Below, in pieces: positions 55,102-64,000 of a stretch of 64,000 nucleotides of DNA (position 1 is its first letter; every line of letters begins with the position of its first letter). Location: NCBI GenBank assembly GCA_947652605.1, contig OX393584.1, positions 31,049,467 to 31,113,466 of the forward strand, written 5' to 3'. The translations under genes and the position numbers were made by a program. This DNA comes from Elmis aenea. Lineage: Eukaryota; Arthropoda; Insecta; Coleoptera; Elmidae. The notes beneath the pieces are model-generated. The model was not told the DNA's origin. It saw nothing but the letters and a program-made list of their open reading frames with translations, and searched no databases.

Positions 55102-58100
55102 AAGAAGTTTGAAGCTATTTGCGTTAATTTTAAGAAAATCGATTTTTTTGTCCAAAAAAAGTACAAAGACTATAGCCTTTGCACTTTTCCCATTTTCCTC
55201 GAAAAATTAAAAATCGTATTTAGGGCCTAATGATCCTTAATTTGTTCATAAATAACGTGTATAAGAAGTTTGAAGCTATTTGCGTTAATTATAAGAAAAT
55301 CGATTTTTTTGTCGAAAAAAAGTACAAAGACTATAGCCTTTGCATTTTTCCCATTTTCCTCGAAAAATTAAAAATCGTATTTAGGGCCTAATGATCCTTA
55401 ATTTGTTCATAAATAACGTGTATAAGAAGTTTAAAGCTATTTGCGTTAATTATAAGAAAATCGATTTTTTTGTCGAAAAAAAGTACAAAGACTATAAGCC
55501 TTTGCATTTTTCCCATTTTCCTCGAAAAATTAAAAATCGTATTTAGGGCCTAATGATCCTTAATTTGTTCATAAATAACGTGTATAAGAAGTTTAAAGCT
55601 ATTTGCGTTAATTATAAGAAAATCGATTTTTTTGTCGAAAAAAAGTACAAAGACTATAGCCTTTGCACTTTTCCCATTTTCCTCGAAAAATTAAAAATCG
55701 TATTTAGAGCCTAATAATCCTTAATTTGCTCATAACTAACGTGTACAAGAAGTTTGAAGCCATTTGCTGTAGTTTTAAGAAAATCGATTTTTTTGTCGAA
55801 AAAAAGTACAAAGACTATATACCCTTTGCACTTTTCCCATTTTCCTCGAAAAATTAAAAATCGTATTTAGGGCCTAATGATCCTTAATTTGTTCATAAAT
55901 AACGTGTATAAGAAGTTTAAAGCTATTTGCGTTAATTATAAGAAAATCGATTTTTTTGTCGAAAAAAAGTACAAAGACTATAGCCTTTGCATTTTTCCCA
56001 TTTTCCTCGAAAAATTAAAAATCGTATTTAGGGCCTAATGATCCTTAATTTGTTCATAAATAACGTGTATAAGAAGTTTAAAGCTATTTGCGTTAATTAT
56101 AAGAAAATCGATTTTTTTGTCGAAAAAAAGTACAAAGACTATAGCCTTTGCATTTTTCCCATTTTCCTCGAAAAATTAAAAATCGTATTTAGGGCCTAAT
56201 GATCCTTAATTTGTTCATAAATAACGTGTATAAGAAGTTTAAAGCTATTTGCGTTAATTTTAAGAAAATCGATTTTTTTGTCGAAAAAAAGTACAAAGAC
56301 TATTATAGCCTTTGCATTTTTCCCATTTTCCTCGAAAAATTAAAAATCGTATTTAGGGCCTAATGATCCTTAATTTGTCCATAAATAACGTGTATAAGAA
56401 GTTTAAAGCTATTTGCGTTAATTATAAGAAAATCGATTTTTTTGTCGAAAAAAAGTACAAAGACTATATACCCTTTGCACTTTTCCCATTTTCTTCGAAA
56501 AATTAAAAATCGTATTTAGGGCCTAATGATCCTTAATTTGTTCATAAACAACGTGCATAAGAAGTTTAAAGCTATTTGCGTTAATTATAAGAAAATCGAT
56601 TTTTTTGTCGAAAAAAAGTACAAAGACTATAGCCTTTGCACTTTTCCCATTTTCCTCGAAAAATTAAAAATCGTATTTAGGGCCTAATGATCCTTAATTT
56701 CTTCATAAACAACGTGTATAAGAAGTTTAAAGCTATTTGCGTTAATTATAAGAAAATCGATTTTTTTGTCGAAAAAAAGTACAAAGACTATAGCCTTTGC
56801 ACTTTTCCCATTTTCCTCGAAAAATTAAAAATCGTATTTAGGGCCTAATGATCCTTAATTTCTTCATAAACAACGTGTATAAGAAGTTTAAAGCTATTTG
56901 CGTTAATTATAAGAAAATCGATTTTTTTGTCGAAAAAAAGTACAAAGACTATAGCCTTTGCACTTTTCCCATTTTCCTCGAAAAATTAAAAATCGTATTT
57001 AGGGCCTAATGATCCTTAATTTGTTCATAAATAACGTGTATAAGAAGTTTAAAGCTATTTGCGTTAATTATAAGAAAATCGATTTTTTTGTCAAAAAAAA
57101 GTACAAAGACTATAGCCTTTGCATTTTTCCCATTTTCCTCGAAAAATTAAAAATCGTATTTAGGGCCTAATGATCCTTAATTTGTCCATAAATAACGTGT
57201 ATAAGAAGTTTAAAGCTATTTGCGTTAATTATAAGAAAATCGATTTTTTTGTCGAAAAAAAGTACAAAGACTATATACCCTTTGCACATTTCCCATTTTC
57301 TTCGAAAAATTAAAAATCGTATTTAGGGCCTAATGATCCTTAATTTGTTCATAAACAACGTGTATAAGAAGTTTAAAGCTATTTGCGTTAATTATAAGAA
57401 AATCGATTTTTTTGTCGAAAAAAAGTACAAAGACTATAGCCTTTGCACTTTTCCCATTTTCCTCGAAAAATTAAAAATCGTATTTAGGGTCTAATGATCC
57501 TTAATTTCTTCATAAACAACGTGTATAAGAAGTTTAAAGCTATTTGCGTTAATTATAAGAAAATCGATTTTTTTGTCGAAAAAAAGTACAAAGACTTATA
57601 GCCTTTGCACTTTTCCCATTTTCCTCGAAAAATTAAAAATCGTATTTAGGGCCTAATGATCCTTAATTTGTTCATAAATAACGTGTATAAGAAGTTTAAA
57701 GCTATTTGCGTTAATTATAAGAAAATCGAATTTTTTGACGAAAAAAAGTACAAAGACTATACCCTTTGCACTTTTCCCATTTTCCTCGAAAAATTAAAAA
57801 TCGTATTTAGGGCCTAATAATCCTTAATTTGTTCATAAACAACGTGTATAAGAAGTTTAAAGCTATTTGCGTTAATTATAAGAAAATCGATTTTTTTGTC
57901 GAAAAAAAGTACAAAGACTATAGCGTTTGCACTTTTCCCATTTTCCTCGAAAAATTAAAAATCGTATTTGGGGCCTAATGATCCTTAATTTGTTCATAAA
58001 TAACGTGTATAAGAAGTTTAAAGCTATTTGCGTTAATTATAAGAAAATCGTTTTTTTTGTCCAAAAAAAGTACAAAGACTATAGCCTTTGCAATTTTTCC

Positions 58101-58141
58101 ATTTTCCTCGAAAAATTAAAAATCGTATTTAGGGCCTAATG
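55102..58141 (+). repeat. ~160-bp satellite array, about 19 monomers, 3' part of a LINE composite
   Basis: Tandem monomers with landmarks AAGAAGTTTAAAGCTATTTG, AAAATCGATTTTTTTGTCG, GTACAAAGACTATAGCC and CGTATTTAGGGCCTAATGAT. It is closest to the arrays at 1-1597 and 59801-64000. A five-monomer period of ~806 bp is visible (TATATACCCTTTGCAC at 56466 and 57272; TTGTCCATAAATAACG at 56378 and 57184). The right edge, within GGGCCTAATGA, joins directly to the LINE endonuclease reading frame. Confidence 0.96.
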
Positions 58142-58856
58142 AAGTTCAATACACTGCGCTTTGTGATCCGAAATGCAGGATTCATAAACTTCAGCAGAGT
58201 ATTTAACATCGCTAGTTACTAGAATATTATCTACACATGTGCTACTATTATGAGTTACACGTGTAGGTTCTTTAATGGTATATGTCATATTAAAGCAGTT
58301 TAACAGGTGCACAAGTCTGTCAACACTATTCGTATTTGTTTTTGGCAGGAAATTTATGTTAAAATCCCCCGCAATAATTAATGTTTTTTGCTCACTATAA
58401 GCTACGTCCAATAAAAGATTCATTTTTTTAAAGAAAACATCAGAACTGTGTCCAGGCGGCCTGTAAACAACAACAATTAGCAGCGAAACATTTTTAACTT
58501 TAAATTCGGCTGCAGCACACTCAAAGACATAACACTCAGACAGCGAATTGATGTCCTCTCTTATTTTCCGCAAAAGGTTTGATCGGGAATATAAAGCCAC
58601 ACCACCATGTGATTTTCGCTCAGGTCTGCAGTATGATGTTACTAAATTAAAACCACTTGGGCACATGCATTCCAAACTTCCGACAGTTTGCCAGTGCTCG
58701 GTAATACACAAGAAGTCAAACTGAAAATCACTCTAAAAAACTTCCAGCTGTTCAATGCAATTTGACAGACATTGAACGTTCTGATGAAAAATTCGTACAA
58801 TGTTTATGTTATCTACCGCACTGATATTTGTCAAGTTATTTTTAAGCAAATTTTGT
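58142..58856 (-). pseudogene. LINE ORF2 endonuclease domain, truncated at satellite junction
   Basis: An apurinic-like endonuclease domain of a non-LTR retrotransposon. In order: INIVRIFHQNVQCLSN (catalytic N region), FDFLCITEHW (catalytic E), LLIVVVYRPPG, TLIIAGDFNINFLP (D and N), VDNILVTSD and CISDHKAQCIEL (the SDH with catalytic H). All core motifs are present. One in-frame TAG at 58733-58735 falls between LEVF and SDFQF, so this copy is not intact. Its frame overlaps the end of ORF1 by a few bases and has no upstream ATG. Immediately after CIELH the next codon is a stop supplied by satellite sequence (CATTAGGCCC). No reverse transcriptase follows. The clade is most like CR1/L2, judged from ORF1. 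Confidence 0.9.
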
Positions 58857-58862
58857 GATTTA

Positions 58863-59636
58863 TTACAACCGGGCTGTCGATTCCCGAAAAAAATTAGATT
58901 TTATAAAGAAACGGCGTACACCAACACCCATAGGCCAAAAGTCGGGCTTCAGTAGGGTCGCAGCCAAATTCTTATCTATTTCTACCTTAAAAGAGGCGTA
59001 TGACGGACTTCTCGCCTGTAACTGTTCGCATTTGATAGTAGCGTCCGGTAGCGAATGTTTAATAAATTGCTCCAGATCAGCAATAGTTGTTTTTTTTTCC
59101 AGACGACATACATGTACGTACGCTTTTTGAGCAGGCTCAGGAGCTGCTCTAAGACTACATGACGTATTTGTACTTGACGTACCAACAATTATGGGATTCC
59201 TTGTTTTCGCACTCGTCACACGAGAATTAGTTGTTGCATTGCTATTGGAGTCCAAATTTGCATGTAACACTTGACCGCTATTTATGGTCAACTTTTTGCT
59301 AGTCTCGTTATCACTCACTAACGTCGTCACTTTGTCGATCTTCGCTGACCTTTTACTTTCGTCTGTTTGTTTTACCAATTTAAACTCGTCAATGATATTA
59401 CTTTGTTGTTGTATAATCTTAGTTTGTTTTTGAATAATGTCTTTACAATGTTTTATTTCACATTTCAGTTCATCTAGAGCGACTTTTAGGTGTTCCGACA
59501 GAAAAGAACTAAATTGTTTCATAAATTCATCAGATCGAAGAACGTCTTTTACACAGTTTTTTAAATCTTCACAAACATTTTGATGAGGCTGATTCGTATC
59601 CAGATCAATGTTTTGTTTATCTTTTCTTGGCGCCAT
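58863..59636 (-). CDS. CR1-like LINE ORF1 protein (257 aa)
   Basis: An uninterrupted 257-codon frame starting MAPRKDKQNIDLD and ending FFRESTARL. Residues about 20-100 are charged and helical, with a Q/I/K-rich stretch (KDIIQKQTKIIQQQSNIIDE) that could form a coiled coil. Residues about 100-165 are S/T/N-rich and probably disordered. The C-terminal ~85 residues hold YVHVCRLEKKTTIADLEQFI and LLKPDFWPMGVGVRRFF, the conserved 'DFWP.GV.VRRF' block of insect CR1-type ORF1 proteins. It probably encodes an RNA-binding chaperone that coats the element's RNA. It lies just upstream of the endonuclease frame. That ORF1 is intact while the endonuclease has one stop and the RT is gone suggests a fairly young copy or a half-LINE that keeps ORF1. 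Confidence 0.88.
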   Translation of the reverse strand: MAPRKDKQNIDLDTNQPHQNVCEDLKNCVKDVLRSDEFMKQFSSFLSEHLKVALDELKCEIKHCKDIIQKQTKIIQQQSNIIDEFKLVKQTDESKRSAKIDKVTTLVSDNETSKKLTINSGQVLHANLDSNSNATTNSRVTSAKTRNPIIVGTSSTNTSCSLRAAPEPAQKAYVHVCRLEKKTTIADLEQFIKHSLPDATIKCEQLQARSPSYASFKVEIDKNLAATLLKPDFWPMGVGVRRFFIKSNFFRESTARL

Positions 59637-59741
59637 AGCTCACAGCTCAAAAATTTAACACTTTAAAAGAAAGACAACACTTTTAAACTAATACAGGAGC
59701 GCACTGGGAACACATCCGTCACGCTCGAAAGTCACACACAT
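59637..59741 (-). promoter_or_regulatory. short 5' leader of the LINE, candidate internal promoter
   Basis: About 105 bp between the direct repeat and the ORF1 ATG, clearly GC-richer than its surroundings (ACTTTCGAGCGTGACGGATG, CAGTGCGCTCCTGT). LINEs carry an internal promoter in this position. Here it is inferred from location only. Because the direct repeat abuts it, the 5' end looks complete or nearly so. Confidence 0.45.
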
Positions 59742-59776
59742 AATGTGTATGCATCAGACATTTAAAAAAATTAATG
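59742..59776 (+). repeat. 35-bp direct repeat, right copy
   Basis: Matches 55067-55101 at 34 of 35 positions. It is followed by TTAAATATACACAACAATTC and then the next satellite array. Confidence 0.9.
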
Positions 59777-59800
59777 TTAAATATACACAACAATTCTATT

Positions 59801-62800
59801 TAGCCTTTGCACTTTTCCCATTTTCCTCGAAAAATTAAAAATCGTATTTAGGGCCTAATGATCCTTAATTTGTTCATAAATAACGTGTATAAGAAGTTTG
59901 AAGCTATTTGCGTTAATTTTAAGAAAATCGATTGTTTTGTCGAAAAAAAGTACGAAGACTATACCTTTGCACTTTTCCCATTTTCCTCGAAAAATTGAAA
60001 ATCGTATATAGGGACTAATAATCCTTAATTTGTTCATACATAACGTGTATAAGAAGTTTGAAGCTATTTGCGTTAATTTTAAGAAAATCGATTTTTTTGT
60101 CGAAAAAAAGTACAAAGACACCTTTCCACTTTTCCCATTTTCCTCTAAAAATTGAAAATCGTATATAGGGCCTAATAATCCTTAATTTGTTCATAAATAA
60201 CGTGTATAAGAAGTTTGAAGCTATTTGCGTTAATTTTAAGAAAGTACAAAGACTATAGCCTTTGCACTTTTCCCATTTTCCTCGAAAAATTAAAAATCAT
60301 ATTTAGGGCCTAATAATCCTTAAATTGTTCATAAATAACGTGTATAAGAAGTTTAAAGCTATTTGCGTTAATTATAAGCAAATCGATTTTTTTGTCGAAA
60401 AAAAGTACAAAGACTATAGCCTTTGCACTTTTCCCATTTTCCTCGAAAAAATAAAAATCGTGTTTAGGGCCTAATAATCCTTAATTTGTTCATACATAAC
60501 GTGTATAAGAAGTTTGAAGCTATTTGCGTTAATTTTAAGAAAATCGATTTTTTTGTCGAAAAAAAGTACAAAGACTATAGCCTTTGCACTTTTCCCATTT
60601 TCCTCGAAAAATTAAAAATCGTATTTAGGGCCTAATAATCCTTAATTTGTTCATACATAACGTGTAAAAGAAGTTTGAAGCTATTTGCGTTAATTTAAAA
60701 AAAATCGATTTTTTTGTCGAAAAAAAGTACAAAGACTATAGCCTTTGCACTTTTCCCATTTTCCTCGAAAAATTAAAAATCGTATTTAGGGCCTAATGAT
60801 ACATAATTTGTTCATAAATAACGTGTATAAGAAGTTTGAAGCTATTTGCGTTAATTTTAAGAAAATCGATTTTTTTGTCGAAAAAAAGTACAAAGACTAT
60901 AGCGTTTGCACTTTTCCCATTTTCCTCGAAAAATTAAACATCGTATTTAGGGCCTAATAATTCTTAATTTGTTCATAAATAACGTGTATAAGAAGTTTAA
61001 AGCTATTTGCGTTAATTATAAGAAAATCGATTTTTTTGTCGAAAAAAAGCACTTTTCCCATTTTCCTCGAAAAATTAAAAATCGTATTTAGGGCCTAATA
61101 ATCCTTAATTTGTTCATACATAACGTGTATAAGAAGTTTGAAGCTATTTGCGTTAATTTTAAGAAAATCGATTTTTTTGTCGAAAAAAAGTACAAAGACT
61201 ATAGCCTTTGCACTTTTCCCATTTTCCTCGAAAAAATAAAAATCGTGTTTAGGGCCTAATAATCCTTAATTTGTTCATACATAACGTGTATAAGAAGTTT
61301 GAAGCTATTTGCGTTAATTTTAAGAAAATCGATTTTTTTGTCGAAAAAAAGTACAAAGACTATAGCCTTTGCACTTTTCCCATTTTCCTCGAAAAATTAA
61401 AAATCGTATTTAGGGCCTAATAATCCTTAATTTGTTCATACATAACGTGTAAAAGAAGTTTGAAGCTATTTGCGTTAATTTAAAAAAAATCGATTTTTTT
61501 GTCGAAAAAAAGTACAAAGACTATAGCCTTTGCACTTTTCCCATTTTCCTCGAAAAATTAAAAATCGTATTTAGGGCCTAATGATACATAATTTGTTCAT
61601 AAATAACGTGTATAAGAAGTTTGAAGCTATTTGCGTTAATTTTAAGAAAATCGATTTTTTTGTCGAAAAAAAGTACAAAGACTATAGCGTTTGCACTTTT
61701 CCCATTTTCCTCGAAAAATTAAACATCGTATTTAGGGCCTAATAATTCTTAATTTGTTCATAAATAACGTGTATAAGAAGTTTAAAGCTATTTGCGTTAA
61801 TTATAAGAAAATCGATTTTTTTGTCGAAAAAAAGCACTTTTCCCATTTTCCTCGAAAAATTAAAAATCGTATTTAGGGCCTAATAATCCTTAATTTGTTC
61901 ATACATAACGTGTATAAGAAGTTTGAAGCTATTTGCGTTAATTTTAAGAAAATCGATTTTTTTGTCGAAAAAAAGTACAAAGACTATAGCCTTTGCACTT
62001 TTCCCATTTTCCTCGAAAAAATAAAAATCGTGTTTAGGGCCTAATAATCCTTAATTTGTTCATACATAACGTGTATAAGAAGTTTGAAGCTATTTGCGTT
62101 AATTTTAAGAAAATCGATTTTTTTGTCGAAAAAAAGTACAAAGACTATAGCCTTTGCACTTTTCCCATTTTCCTCGAAAAATTAAAAATCGTATTTAGGG
62201 CCTAATAATCCTTAATTTGTTCATACATAACGTGTAAAAGAAGTTTGAAGCTATTTGCGTTAATTTAAAAAAAATCGATTTTTTTGTCGAAAAAAAGTAC
62301 AAAGACTATAGCCTTTGCACTTTTCCCATTTTCCTCGAAAAATTAAAAATCGTATTTAGGGCCTAATGATACATAATTTGTTCATAAATAACGTGTATAA
62401 GAAGTTTGAAGCTATTTGCGTTAATTTTAAGAAAATCGATTTTTTTGTCGAAAAAAAGTACAAAGACTATAGCGTTTGCACTTTTCCCATTTTCCTCGAA
62501 AAATTAAACATCGTATTTAGGGCCTAATAATTCTTAATTTGTTCATAAATAACGTGTATAAGAAGTTTAAAGCTATTTGCGTTAATTATAAGAAAATCGA
62601 TTTTTTTGTCGAAAAAAAGCACTTTTCCCATTTTCCTCGAAAAATTAAAAATCGTATTTAGGGCCTAATAATCCTTAATTTGTTCATACATAACGTGTAT
62701 AAGAAGTTTGAAGCTATTTGCGTTAATTTTAAGAAAATCGATTTTTTTGTCGAAAAAAAGTACAAAGACTATAGCCAGCCTTTGCACTTTTCCCATTTTC

Positions 62801-64000
62801 CTCGAAAAATTAAAAATCGTATTTAGGGCCTAATAATCCTTAATTTGTTCATACATAACGTGTATAAGAAGTTTGAAGCTATTTGCGTTAATTTAAAAAA
62901 AATCGATTTTTTTGTCGAAAAAAAGTACAAAGACTATAGCCTTTGCACTTTTCCCATTTTCCTCGAAAAATTAAAAATCGTATTTAGGGCCTAATGATAC
63001 TTAATTTGTTCATAAATAACGTGTATAAGAAGTTTGAAGCTATTTGCGTTAATTTTAAGAAAATCGATTTTTTTGTCGAAAAAAAGTACAAAGACTATAG
63101 CGTTTGCACTTTTCCCATTTTCCTCGAAAAATTAAACATCGTATTTAGGGCCTAATAATTCTTAATTTGTTCATAAATAACGTGTATAAGAAGTTTAAAG
63201 CTATTTGCGTTAATTATAAGAAAATCGATTTTTTTGTCGAAAAAAAGTACAAAGACTTTGCACTTTTCCCATTTTCCTCGAAAAATTAAAAATCGTATTT
63301 AGGGCCTAATATTCCTTAATTTATTCATACATAACGTGTATAAGAAGTTTGAAGCTATTTGCGTTAATTTTAAGAAAATCGATTTTTTTGTCCAAAAAAA
63401 GTACAAAGACTATATATATATACTATAGCGTTTGCACTTTTCCCATTTTCCTCGAAAAATTAAAAATCGTATTTAGGGCCTAATGATCCTTAATTTGTTC
63501 ATAAATAACGTGTATAAGAAGTTTTAAGCTATTTGCGTTAATTATAAGAAAATCGATTTTTTTGTCGAAAAAAAGTACAAAGACTATTATAGCCTTTGCA
63601 CTTTTCCCATTTTCCTCGAAAAATTAAAAATCGTATTTAGGGCCTAATGATCCTTAATTTGTTCATAAATAACGTGTATAAGAAGTTTAAAGCTATTTGC
63701 GTTAATTTTAAGAAAATCGATTTTTTTGTCGAAAAAAAGTACAAAGTATAGCCTTTGCACTTTTCCCATTTTCCTCGAAAAATTAAAAATCGTATTTAGG
63801 GCCTAATGACCCTTAATTTGTTCATAAATAACGTGTATAAGAAGTTTTAAGCTATTTGCGTTAATTATAAGAAAATCGATTTTTTTGTCGAAAAAAAGTA
63901 CAAAGACTTAGCCTTTGCACTTTTCCCATTTTCCTCGAAAAATTAAAAATTGTATTTAGGGCCTAATGATCCTTAATTTGTTCATACATAACGTGTATAA
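59801..64000 (+). repeat. ~160-bp satellite array running off the window, five-monomer period
   Basis: About 26 monomers in the same orientation as 55102-58141. The array begins at (TA)GCCTTTGCAC, the same phase as the edge of the array at 1597. Between about 60260 and 62750 a five-monomer block of ~782-787 bp is repeated three times. Markers are the shortened monomer GTCGAAAAAAAGCACTTTTC (61040, 61825, 62610), CGTGTAAAAGAAGTTTG (60660, 61447, 62229) and TCGTGTTTAGGGCC (60457, 61244, 62030). The array has no visible right end. Confidence 0.96.

Larger units (their letters stand above)
55102..59741 (-). mobile_element. chimeric retroelement: LINE leader-ORF1-endonuclease plus satellite tail
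   Basis: On the minus strand the order is: short leader (59741-59637), ORF1 (59636-58863), endonuclease domain (about 58856-58142), then ~19 satellite monomers to 55102. The reverse-transcriptase domain is missing. The whole 4.64-kb unit lies between two copies of a 35-bp direct repeat, the mark expected of a retrotransposed RNA. I infer that a transcript starting in the LINE and ending in satellite was inserted, with the RT supplied in trans. The alternative is that a complete LINE lost its 3' half by recombination with satellite, but then the direct repeat at the far satellite edge needs another explanation. Confidence 0.7.

Noticed and set aside
57927..58139. Open frame inside the satellite, with others at 59855-60121, 10557-10787 and 1144-1389.
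   Set aside because: Satellite-derived reading frames with no conservation of coding pattern among monomers.
58855..59188. Frames overlapping LINE ORF1 on both strands.
   Set aside because: They lie entirely within the 257-codon ORF1 frame and carry no motifs of their own.

Overview
The window looks like gene-poor, repeat-dominated nuclear DNA from an arthropod, most likely an insect and possibly a beetle. The evidence is strong AT richness, no operons or bacterial signals, and decayed non-LTR retrotransposons of the kinds common in insects (endonuclease/reverse-transcriptase LINEs, Jockey-like and CR1-like pieces), with mariner, hAT-like and MULE relics and three large satellite blocks. The insect assignment is inference; no host gene was recognised with confidence. 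One unexplained coding-like stretch lies at 30103-30386 (minus).

Layout. 1-1597: a ~161-bp satellite in reverse orientation, broken at 1027-1293 by unrelated DNA. 1598-8175: mostly unique AT-rich DNA with three LINE fragments (4141-4400 plus, 5780-6460 minus with RNase H, 6880-7300 plus). 8176-10787: a ~159-bp relative of the same satellite in forward orientation, with a four-monomer higher-order period of ~635 bp. 10788-32493: unique DNA with LINE fragments (13175, 15042, 21344, 24507, 24763, 26167), a mariner fragment (23473-23757), fold-back and MITE-like elements, hAT-like ends, and a small satellite insertion at 14114-14463 flanked by a 61-bp direct duplication. 32494-47032: a second, unrelated satellite with a 147-bp monomer and ~294-bp dimer. 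It is interrupted by four near-identical 1,501-bp segments that look like a MULE-derived transposon carrying a frameshifted SWIM zinc-finger transposase tail. 47033-55066: AT-rich DNA with few recognisable features. 55067-59776: a composite element, in which a CR1-like LINE 5' half (short leader, ORF1, endonuclease domain; minus strand) runs directly into about 19 monomers of the ~160-bp satellite, the whole flanked by a 35-bp near-perfect direct repeat. 59801-64000: more of the same satellite, running off the window, with a five-monomer period of ~786 bp.

The most interesting idea is that the ~160-bp satellite is not only a passive tandem array. At 55067-59776 and 14053-14524 satellite DNA is flanked by target-site-like duplications, its 3' edge falls at nearly the same monomer phase, and the other edge varies. 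This is the pattern expected if satellite-ended RNA is inserted by LINE-type target-primed reverse transcription. A second story is the 147-bp array, where one transposon insertion became part of the repeat unit and was then amplified with it in steps of one satellite dimer.
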